DNA from: Acidobacteriaceae bacterium
GTDB lineage: Bacteria; Acidobacteriota; Terriglobia; Terriglobales; Acidobacteriaceae
DNA: 6,466 bases
Reading direction: 5' to 3'
Assembly: GCA_003165095.1 (NCBI GenBank)
Contig: PLSH01000214.1
Location: 15,421 to 21,886, forward strand
In this document: positions 1 through 5,323 of the stretch, one piece after another
Position numbering within the stretch: position 1 is the first letter of the stretch
How the letters are laid out: each line of letters begins with the position of its first letter
Position numbers and translations under genes: made by a program
The notes under the pieces: model-generated
Seen by the model: the letters and a program-made list of their open reading frames with translations, nothing else
The model's database searches: none
Told to the model about the DNA's origin: nothing

Positions 1-70
1 TTTGTCCTCTATTTAAGATTGTGCGCCAAAGCAGGGAATTAATCTGCAAACTATTTTGTGAGAATTCGTG

Positions 71-230
71 GGAAGGTGAGTGCGGACGGTTGGGGTTCGA
101 GGTTTCCCGGGTCCGAGAGTCCGTACCCCGTGGCGCCAGGTTTTTTTATTCACTCTTTACCCTCGAGGACAGAGGCGCCCGGCTGCTGCCTCACTTGGAC
201 GGCCTCTTCGCATCGGTGAGGCCGTTTTTT
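71..230 (+). ncRNA. possible structured non-coding RNA or leader ending in a terminator
   Basis: No credible gene lies here: the open frames lack ribosome-binding sites and have no family-like composition. The stretch has many complementary segments. AGGTGAG-like bases 74-80 can pair with 190-196 (one G-T pair). TCGAGG 97-102 pairs with CCTCGA 161-166. GAGAGT 115-120 pairs with ACTCTT 152-157 (one G-T pair). The result is a long imperfect hairpin, closed downstream by the terminator at 199-230. An alternative local fold is a pseudoknot (83-87 with 119-123, 92-96 with 125-129). These folds were found by eye in GC-rich DNA, where chance pairing is common, and no clear promoter is visible upstream. 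A 6S-like RNA, one of the orphan acidobacterial RNA motifs, or the untranslated end of a gene left of the window are all possible. The 5' end is a guess. Confidence 0.3.
199..230 (+). terminator. rho-independent terminator
   Basis: ACGGCCTC at 199-206 pairs with GAGGCCGT at 218-225, giving an eight-base-pair GC-rich stem with an 11-base loop. It is followed at once by a run of six T (225-230, the first of which can close the stem). This is a textbook intrinsic terminator for rightward transcription. It must serve a transcript starting at or before the left end of the window, because no recognised gene lies directly upstream. Confidence 0.75.
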
Positions 231-495
231 ATATGCACTTCCGGTGGTTTCGCGCATCTAATTGAATGGGGAGGCGCCCCCGGCTGGAAGGCAGCGCTGA
301 CCAATGGAATTGCTAAAAGTTCTTGCTCTTTGCGGGGAAGTGAACGATTCTTCAGATGGACCGCAACTAAAGCACGAAAACGTTGTTTGAGAAGATAGAA
401 GCCGGCCGAAAGAGAAAGAAGGCCGGAGGTGCTGAAAACCGGGGTTGACTCCGGGTTCCGGAAGGGTGGTACGGAACAGCACAAGGAGGGGTGTC
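231..495 (+). other. non-coding leader region upstream of the Gly/Tyr-rich gene
   Basis: No supported gene lies between the terminator at 230 and the start codon at 496. The stretch must hold the promoter of the downstream secreted-protein gene, but I see no convincing -35/-10 pair. TTGACT at 445-450 matches a -35 box, yet the best -10 at the right distance (around 468-475) is poor. Two hairpins are visible. CCGGCC 402-407 pairs perfectly with GGCCGG 421-426 around a 13-base purine-rich loop. CCGGGG 439-444 pairs with CTCCGG 449-454 (one G-T pair) around a TTGA loop. Neither has a T tail, and neither hides the ribosome-binding site at 483-489. A role in mRNA stability or translation is conceivable but not shown. 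Confidence 0.4.
483..489 (+). promoter_or_regulatory. ribosome-binding site of the Gly/Tyr-rich gene
   Basis: AAGGAGG is a near-perfect Shine-Dalgarno sequence six bases before the ATG at 496. It fixes the start there and rules out the in-frame upstream extension to a TTG at 445. The extension would put a charged, Arg-rich stretch in front of an otherwise typical signal peptide. Confidence 0.85.
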
Positions 496-1095
496 ATGCG
501 GAATATCCGCTTGGTTTTGACGACAATGCTGGTGGTTGTGGGGTTGGCGGTAGCTGCTAACGCACAAGTTGGGGTTGGGGTAGGCGTTGGCCCAGCCGTT
601 GTGGATCAGGGGGCTTACGATGATTACGGCCCTCCGGCCTGCTCGTGGGGCTATTACTCCTATTACCCGTACGCTTGCGCCCCTTACGGCTATTACGGCG
701 CTGGCTGGTTCAACGGCGGCATATTTATCGGCGCCGGGCCGTGGTACGGCCGTGGCTGGGGTCGCGGCGGTTACGGATACGGACGCGGCGGTTACGGATA
801 CGGACGCGGCGGATACGGTTACGGTGCACGCGGCGCCTATGCGGGTCGTGGCTACGCTGGCGGAGCAGCACGCGGTTATGCAGGCGGAGCAGTTCGTGGT
901 TATGCCGGAGGAGCAGCCCGCGGATATGCAGGCGGAGCAGCTCGCGGCTATGCCGGCGGAGCGGCACGCGGATCTAGCGGCGGCGCACGCGGTTACTCGA
1001 GCGGTGGCGGCGCACGCGGATATAGCGGCGGCGGCGGACACGCTGGCGGCGGCGGCGGTGGTGGCCGCGGTGGTGGTGGCGGCGGACACCGGTAA
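496..1095 (+). CDS. secreted Gly/Tyr/Arg-rich repeat protein, function unknown
   Basis: Predicted 199-residue exported protein. Residues 1-23 form a clear Sec signal peptide: basic start, hydrophobic core, and an Ala-Asn-Ala end giving likely cleavage before Gln24. Residues 24-40 are Gly/Val-rich. Residues 41-90 are rich in Tyr and Trp and carry the only two cysteines (49 and 61), which could form a disulfide after export. From residue 92 there are three GYGYGRG-type units, the last diverged, then five octapeptides of the type RGYAGGAA (118-157). The tail (158-199) is almost all Gly with scattered Arg, Ser, Tyr and His. There is no enzymatic domain, lipobox or sorting motif. Such composition suggests a disordered or aggregating cell-surface or matrix protein, which is an inference. 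I recall similar Tyr/Cys/Gly proteins as frequent in Acidobacteriota. The gene has its own leader and terminator and converges on murG, so it is probably monocistronic. Confidence 0.85.
   Translation: MRNIRLVLTTMLVVVGLAVAANAQVGVGVGVGPAVVDQGAYDDYGPPACSWGYYSYYPYACAPYGYYGAGWFNGGIFIGAGPWYGRGWGRGGYGYGRGGYGYGRGGYGYGARGAYAGRGYAGGAARGYAGGAVRGYAGGAARGYAGGAARGYAGGAARGSSGGARGYSSGGGARGYSGGGGHAGGGGGGGRGGGGGGHR
769..831 (+). repeat. 21-bp tandem repeat encoding GYGYGRG units
   Basis: Two identical 21-base copies (769-789 and 790-810) are followed by a third diverged copy (811-831). The period is a multiple of three, so copy-number change would keep the frame. Perfect identity of the first two copies at the DNA level suggests a recent duplication. 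Confidence 0.85.
847..966 (+). repeat. 24-bp tandem repeat, five copies, encoding RGYAGGAA octapeptides
   Basis: Five in-frame copies start at 847, 871, 895, 919 and 943. At the protein level they are the same octapeptide except for one Ala-to-Val change at the end of copy two. At the DNA level they differ at many third codon positions. A partial sixth unit begins at 967 and runs into the Gly-rich tail. Confidence 0.88.
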
Positions 1096-1113
1096 ATTAC
1101 GGGTTCTCTGAAG

Positions 1114-1145
1114 AAGGGCCCGCTTGCTTCGGCAAGCGGGCCCTT
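1114..1145. terminator. UUCG-capped hairpin terminator between convergent genes
   Basis: A perfect 14-bp stem (1114-1127 with 1132-1145) is capped by a C(TTCG)G tetraloop, one of the most stable RNA loops known. On the plus strand it follows the Gly/Tyr-rich gene's stop by 18 bases, and the trailing sequence is T-rich but interrupted (TTTCATTT). On the minus strand it lies 40 bases past the murG stop, with a weaker TTCTT tail. Because it lies between two converging genes it probably works in both directions, better on the plus strand. Confidence 0.8.
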
Positions 1146-1185
1146 TCATTTGCACCCAGCGTTTCCGGCCGTCAGCGCATCGCAG

Positions 1186-2316
1186 CTAAACTGCCTCTCC
1201 CTCGCCCGTTGGAGGAATATTTTCCTGGGAAACATTCGCGGTTGCCAGCTCGGCCAATCGGTCTGCGATCCGTTCGGCTGCGTCGGGATGAGCCTGAGTT
1301 CGCGCCGCATGGCCAATGGCCGTCAGCCGCTCCGGCGCGGCAAAAAGCCGGGTGAGCATATCCAGCAGCTTTCCCGGAATATCCAGATCCTTCTCCAGCA
1401 GCATCAGGGCGGCTCCGGCGCATTCCATCATCTCGGCATTGTGGCGCTGGTGCTCATCGGCAGCGGCGGCAAAGGGCACCAGAATTGCCGGTTTTCCGGC
1501 GGCGGCCAGTTCCGCCACGGTTGAGGCGCCGCTGCGCGCGACAACCAGGTCGGCCCGGGCAAACTGGGCAGGCATGTCCTCGATGAAGGGGCGCACCTGC
1601 CAGCGCTGCGGATCGGCCCCGCTCAGCGTATACGCCACTTCGGTGGACTCAAAGTGACGTGGACCGCTCTGGTGAAGGATGGTGAGTCCGGGAACAGCCC
1701 CAAGCAATTCCCGCACGATCTTCGGCAGATGAACGTTGAAGATGCGCGCGCCCTGAGAACCGCCGAAGACCAGCAGGTGAGGCGCAGAACCGGCAGGCGC
1801 GCTGAAGCTGAAGAATTCCGGGCGCACCGGAATGCCGGTCACTTCGGCGTTGTGGAACCAGCCAAGCGCCGAAGGGAAGTTGACCGCGGCAGCCTGAACT
1901 CGTTTTCCGACCAGGCGGTTGGCCAGCCCGGGCATGGCGTTGGGCTCAAAGGCCATGACAGGAATCTTGAGGTAGAGCGCCATGGCCATTGCCGGGCCGG
2001 AGGCATAGCCCCCCACACCCAGCACGGCGCCCGGCTTGAACTCGCGAAGGATGTGTTTGCTGTCGAAGAAGCTCTGGGGCAGAGTGATGAGGGTGTGAAT
2101 CCTGGTAGCCAGCGGGACGTTGTTGAGCGGGCCCACGTCGATGGTGCGCAGGGGAAAACCGGCCTCGGGCACCAGCCGCGTCTCCAGGCCTCGCGCGGTG
2201 CCCACAAATAGCACCTCGGCCCGGTGGCGCGCGACCAGTTCGCGGGCCACAGCCAGGGCTGGAATGATGTGGCCGCCGGTACCGCCGCCGGCGATGAGAA
2301 TGCGTACTTCCGGCAA
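1186..2316 (-). CDS. murG: UDP-N-acetylglucosamine--undecaprenyl-pyrophosphoryl-MurNAc-pentapeptide GlcNAc transferase
   Basis: MurG is a GT-B (GT28) transferase on the inner face of the membrane. It adds GlcNAc from UDP-GlcNAc to lipid I, making lipid II. The 376-residue product has the N-terminal glycine loop GGGTGGH (10-16), GGYASGP (102-108), the second glycine loop FGGSQGA (184-190), and the UDP-GlcNAc-binding stretch RSGASTVAEL (261-270), with Glu269 matching the E. coli nucleotide-sugar ligand. PF-AAAADEHQRHNAE follows (281-295). The usual HEQN segment reads FEPN (123-126). The start is taken as TTG at 2316: AAAGGA lies six bases ahead, and the protein then begins with the usual short lead into the glycine loop. 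A TTG at 2331 overlaps the preceding stop but has no binding site. Length is normal for the family. It is the last gene of the minus-strand cluster, ending at a TAG before the shared hairpin. Confidence 0.96.
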   Translation of the reverse strand: MPEVRILIAGGGTGGHIIPALAVARELVARHRAEVLFVGTARGLETRLVPEAGFPLRTIDVGPLNNVPLATRIHTLITLPQSFFDSKHILREFKPGAVLGVGGYASGPAMAMALYLKIPVMAFEPNAMPGLANRLVGKRVQAAAVNFPSALGWFHNAEVTGIPVRPEFFSFSAPAGSAPHLLVFGGSQGARIFNVHLPKIVRELLGAVPGLTILHQSGPRHFESTEVAYTLSGADPQRWQVRPFIEDMPAQFARADLVVARSGASTVAELAAAGKPAILVPFAAAADEHQRHNAEMMECAGAALMLLEKDLDIPGKLLDMLTRLFAAPERLTAIGHAARTQAHPDAAERIADRLAELATANVSQENIPPTGEGEAV

Positions 2317-2322
2317 GCGTAT

Positions 2323-2328
2323 TCCTTT
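2323..2328 (-). promoter_or_regulatory. ribosome-binding site deciding the murG start
   Basis: On the minus strand AAAGGA lies six bases before the TTG at 2316. No purine-rich site precedes the alternative TTG at 2331, so this motif favours the shorter murG product. It partly overlaps the TGA of the upstream membrane-protein gene, which suggests coupled translation. Confidence 0.6.
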
Positions 2329-2738
2329 CAAGGAGGGTTGCTATCTGGCTGCGAGTTGTGCGCCTCTTGTTTTACTTTAGATCGGCGCAAGAATGCAATG
2401 AGTCCAACGGATCCTATTGCCAACTGAAGGCCGTAAGCTCCCCCGACTGGGTCAGAGTAACGGACGATGAACCAGAGGGGAAGCGGAAGAAAGGCCAAGC
2501 TCGCGCCAATCCCCCAGCCTCTCGCAGACGGCTTTTCCTTCCAAACTTTCCACCAAGCAACACCGAGGACGGCAGCGATACTAGGGAGAATTGCATCAAG
2601 CGGCAGTATACGGGGATCCGAGAATACATAAAGTCGCTGGGTTCGAATTGTATGCAGGATGACCCAAACAGCTCCCCAGGTACATATCAAAGAGAAGATT
2701 CCGAAGACCCATCCCATGAACTTTCTGAGACCGCGCAT
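2328..2738 (-). CDS. small four-helix membrane protein of unknown function, within the dcw cluster
   Basis: Predicted 136-residue integral membrane protein that I do not recognise. Four hydrophobic segments are visible at about 8-30, 44-66, 74-93 and 99-117. Basic or charged links separate them (TIRTQR, KVWKEKPSARG), and the tail 118-136 is hydrophilic, rich in Lys, Asn, Ser and Pro. No catalytic motif, signal cleavage site or cysteine pair is evident. It lies between ftsW and murG in the same direction, 56 bp after ftsW and 11 bp before murG, so it is probably cotranscribed with them. The DNA is visibly less GC-rich than its neighbours, which may mean later insertion. The start is uncertain: ATG at 2738 has a weak GAAAGG about 12 bases ahead, and ATG at 2717 would remove only seven residues. 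A link to cell-wall synthesis is suggested only by position. It could be a genuine lineage-specific gene of no wall function. Confidence 0.65.
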   Translation of the reverse strand: MRGLRKFMGWVFGIFSLICTWGAVWVILHTIRTQRLYVFSDPRILPLDAILPSIAAVLGVAWWKVWKEKPSARGWGIGASLAFLPLPLWFIVRYSDPVGGAYGLQLAIGSVGLIAFLRRSKVKQEAHNSQPDSNPP

Positions 2739-2763
2739 GCTTTATTGCTGCCTTTCTGCGACA

Positions 2764-2791
2764 GTTCCCTATTCCCTATTCCCTGTTCCCT
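2764..2791. repeat. 7-bp tandem repeat (RTTCCCT, four copies) in the ftsW-membrane gene spacer
   Basis: Four consecutive heptamers run from 2764 to 2791, differing only at the first base (G, A, A, G on the plus strand). On the coding (minus) strand they read as AGGGAAY, starting three bases after the ftsW stop. The units are not followed by a start codon at a useful distance, so they are not obvious ribosome-binding sites, although each resembles a purine-rich one. Simple heptamer arrays like this vary in copy number by slippage. Confidence 0.85.
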
Positions 2792-2794
2792 ACG

Positions 2795-3889
2795 TCAATC
2801 CACCTTCCCGGTGATGTTGAGCAGGACGCCGATGCTGGCCAGGGTGCAAAAGAGCGAAGTTCCGCCGGATGAAATGAGCGGCAACGGAATCCCCTTGGTG
2901 GGAACCAGCGAAAGCACCACGCTGATGTTGAAGAACGCCTGCAACAGGATGGCCGTGGAGATGCCGAATGCGGCCAGGCGCGCGAATGGGTCCCGCGACC
3001 GAAAGGCGGCGCGCAGGCCGCGGACGCCAAAGACGATAAACAGCGCCAGGATGGTGATGGCGCCGATAAACCCGAGTTCCTCGGCAATGTTGGCGAAGAT
3101 GAAGTCGGTGGGCGCCTCGGGCAGGTAGAAGAGCTTTTGCATGCCTTCCATGTACCCGCGACCTGTCAGGCCACCGGTGCCGACGGCGATGAGCGACTGG
3201 TTAATGTGGAAACCGGCGCCCATGCGGTCGGAATCGGGATGGAGAAAGACCAACATGCGCTGACGCCGCCAGGGGACCATGAACAGCAGCAGCACCAATG
3301 GAGGCACCGCGACGCAGAGAGCGCCGAAGAAATATCTCCACTCCATTCCCGCCAGGATCAGCATCATGGCGGTCACTCCGGCCAGTACCATGGCAGTGCC
3401 GAGATCCGGCTCCTTGACCACCAGCAGGACGAAGACCAGCGGCATGATGGCGGCGCGAAGCAGGGTGTTTTTCCAGTCCCGCATCTCATCGAGCCGGGTA
3501 TGCAGGAACCAGGCCAGAAACAGGATGAGCACGAGCTTCGCGATTTCCGAGGGTTGAAACGTGAAGTGACCGCCAAAGCGAATCCAGCGATGGGTATTGT
3601 GGGAGCCCGGCATCAGGAAGACCGACACCAGCAGCAGGGTGGTGACGCAGAGGGCGGGATAGATGAACTTGGGAGATTTGTAGACGTTGTAGTCCACGTG
3701 CATGAGGATCAACATGGCCAGGACGCCGGCCAGGGCCCAGGCAGCCTGCCGGCCCACATCGGCAAACTCGGAGTTATAGCGCTCCTTGGCCACCACCGCG
3801 GAAGCAGAAAAGACCATGACCAGCCCCACCACAACCAGCAGCAGTGTGGTGAAGAACAGCCATTTGTCGACGCCTACGCGCTTTGCCAT
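2795..3889 (-). CDS. ftsW: septal peptidoglycan glycosyltransferase FtsW (SEDS family)
   Basis: FtsW is a polytopic SEDS polymerase that links lipid II into glycan strands at the division septum with its partner class B PBP. The 364-residue product has about ten hydrophobic segments and the family landmarks in order: FSASA in the first helix, QPSEIAKL (112-119), KEPDLGT (159-165), GTGGLTGRG (237-245), LPEAPTDFIFANIAEELG (256-273) and PLPLISSGG (335-343). Asp262 in the TDFIF motif aligns with the catalytic Asp297 of E. coli FtsW. The start is taken as ATG 3889, giving MAKRVGVDKWLFF. A TTG at 3907 would add six residues and has only a distant AAGGA. With the ATG, ftsW overlaps the end of murD by 16 bases, implying translational coupling. 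FtsW rather than RodA is inferred from the dcw context. The C-terminus is short, lacking the long basic tail of some homologues. Confidence 0.95.
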   Translation of the reverse strand: MAKRVGVDKWLFFTTLLLVVVGLVMVFSASAVVAKERYNSEFADVGRQAAWALAGVLAMLILMHVDYNVYKSPKFIYPALCVTTLLLVSVFLMPGSHNTHRWIRFGGHFTFQPSEIAKLVLILFLAWFLHTRLDEMRDWKNTLLRAAIMPLVFVLLVVKEPDLGTAMVLAGVTAMMLILAGMEWRYFFGALCVAVPPLVLLLFMVPWRRQRMLVFLHPDSDRMGAGFHINQSLIAVGTGGLTGRGYMEGMQKLFYLPEAPTDFIFANIAEELGFIGAITILALFIVFGVRGLRAAFRSRDPFARLAAFGISTAILLQAFFNISVVLSLVPTKGIPLPLISSGGTSLFCTLASIGVLLNITGKVD

Positions 3890-5256
3890 ACTTTTCTGCT
3901 GCTCCAACGGCTGACGAGTTCCTTGAAGACGCGGCCGCGCTGCTCGTAATTCTCAAACTGATCGAAGCTCGAGCAGGCAGGCGCCAGCAGCACCACCTCG
4001 CCGGGAAGAGCGGTGGTGGCCGCGGCGCTGAGGGCGACCTCGAGGGTCTCGCAGGAGTGGATTGAAACCACTCCGCGCAGTTGCGACTCGATCTTGGCGG
4101 CCGCGGTGCCAATGGTGTAAACCGCGCGCACCCGTTCCCGCAGCAAGGGCGACAGAAGCGTATAGTCCGAACCCTTGTCCTTGCCCCCGAGAATGAGGTG
4201 AATGCCGCCGGGAAACGCCGCGATGGCCTTGGCGGTAGCGTCCACGTTGGTTGCCTTCGAGTCATTGTAGAAATCCACGCCATGCACTCTGGCCACGAAT
4301 TCGAGCCTGTGCTCCACGGCCTGGAACTTCTCGACGGCGCGGGCGTTGGCTTCAACGGCCACTCCAGCCAGGCGCGCGGCGCACACCGCGGCCAGCACGT
4401 TCTCAACGTTGTGATCGCCCTTGAGCGGAATCTTACTGAGCGGCATGACTGTTTCGATCGCGCCATCCGGCGCGCCGCGATAGACGACATGGCCGTCCTT
4501 GACCCAGGCGCCCTGGTTGACCGCGTGATCGATTGAAAACCAGTGGACCGCGCCCACCGAACGCGATGCAGCCTCGGCGGCGCGCGGGTTGTTGGCGTTC
4601 AGCACCACGCAGTCGCTTTTCTCCTGCGCGGCGAAGATGCGCTCCTTGGCGCGCGCATAATTCTCGAAGCTGCCGTGCCGGTCGAGGTGGTCGGGAGTAA
4701 TGTTCAGTATGACGGCGATCGTGGGTCGAAACTGCTCCGTGCTTTCAAGCTGGAAGCTGGAAACCTCGAGCACCGACCATGTTTCGGGGTTGCTCTGATC
4801 AATCAGGCTGACTACCGGGACGCCGATGTTGCCGCCTACCAGCGCGTGCAGGCCGCCCTCCTTGAGAATCTCGCCGGCGAGTGCTGTGGTTGTTGTCTTG
4901 CCGTTGGAGCCGGTGATGGCCAGGATTTTGCCCTTGAGAAAGCGCGCGGCCAGTTCCAGCTCGCCGATTACCGGGCGGCCGAAGTTTTTGGCCTGTACGA
5001 GTTCGGGCGTATTGAGCGGCACGCCGGGGCTCACCACGATCAGGTCCTGTCGGCGGAAAGTGAGCAATCCATGGCCGCCGGCCTCCACCATAATGCCCTC
5101 TTCAAGCAGCGCGGGGATGTCCTTGGCCAGTGCCTCGGCGCTGCGCACATCGGAGACCGTCACCTGCGCGCCCTTGCGGCGCAGAAACAACGCCGCCGCG
5201 AGGCCGGATTTCCCCAGTCCCACTACCAGAACCTTCTTGCCTTTCAAATCCAGCAT
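3874..5256 (-). CDS. murD: UDP-N-acetylmuramoyl-L-alanine--D-glutamate ligase
   Basis: MurD is a cytoplasmic ATP-dependent Mur ligase that joins D-glutamate to UDP-MurNAc-L-alanine. The 460-residue product has the three expected domains. The N-terminal Rossmann-like UDP-binding domain carries GLGKSG (13-18) and VSPGVP (75-80). The central ATPase carries the P-loop TGSNGKTTT (115-123), EVSSFQLE (164-171), NITPDHLDRH (185-194) and a Lys at about 204 in ARAKERI matching the carbamylated lysine. The C-terminal domain carries HRLE (316-319), NDSKATN (331-337), GGKDKG (357-362) and SFDQFENYEQRG (430-441). All key residues seen are intact. The start is ATG 5256, which begins MLDLKGKKVLVVG with GGGGA nine bases ahead. 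A GTG at 5298 would add 14 residues without a binding site. The gene follows mraY by 67 bp, and its last 16 bases overlap ftsW. Confidence 0.97.
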   Translation of the reverse strand: MLDLKGKKVLVVGLGKSGLAAALFLRRKGAQVTVSDVRSAEALAKDIPALLEEGIMVEAGGHGLLTFRRQDLIVVSPGVPLNTPELVQAKNFGRPVIGELELAARFLKGKILAITGSNGKTTTTALAGEILKEGGLHALVGGNIGVPVVSLIDQSNPETWSVLEVSSFQLESTEQFRPTIAVILNITPDHLDRHGSFENYARAKERIFAAQEKSDCVVLNANNPRAAEAASRSVGAVHWFSIDHAVNQGAWVKDGHVVYRGAPDGAIETVMPLSKIPLKGDHNVENVLAAVCAARLAGVAVEANARAVEKFQAVEHRLEFVARVHGVDFYNDSKATNVDATAKAIAAFPGGIHLILGGKDKGSDYTLLSPLLRERVRAVYTIGTAAAKIESQLRGVVSIHSCETLEVALSAAATTALPGEVVLLAPACSSFDQFENYEQRGRVFKELVSRWSSRKVWQSA

Positions 5257-5323
5257 AGATACCAGTCCCCAGGCTTCCGCGACAATTCTATTGTGCACCG
5301 TTGGGCGCGCCGCGCACCCGTGG

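Noticed and set aside
141..147. Run of seven T as a second terminator
   Set aside because: No stable hairpin ends directly before it. The nearest element is the palindrome TGGCGCCA (131-138), which cannot form a useful stem-loop alone.
21..398. 125-codon open frame on the plus strand in the left region
   Set aside because: It has no ribosome-binding site, runs through the intrinsic terminator at 199-230, and shows no family-like or membrane/secretory pattern. Chance open frame.
445..473. TTGACT as the -35 box of a promoter for the gene at 496
   Set aside because: No acceptable -10 follows at 16-18 bases, and the hexamer lies in a small hairpin (439-454). Kept only as a remark.
367..1155. 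262-codon open frame antisense to the Gly/Tyr-rich gene
   Set aside because: Its Ala/Ser/Cys/Thr repeats are only the reverse reading of the 21- and 24-bp arrays. The plus frame has a signal peptide, a strong ribosome-binding site and a terminator.
1654..2211. 185-codon plus-strand frame opposite murG
   Set aside because: Antisense shadow in GC-rich DNA; the minus strand encodes all MurG motifs.
2358..3128. 256-codon plus-strand frame across the small membrane gene and the end of ftsW
   Set aside because: It crosses two minus-strand genes and the heptamer repeat, and has no recognisable domain or binding site.
3137..3949. 270-codon plus-strand frame opposite ftsW
   Set aside because: His/Gln/Asp-rich composition is the usual complement of a hydrophobic membrane gene; FtsW is certain on the other strand.
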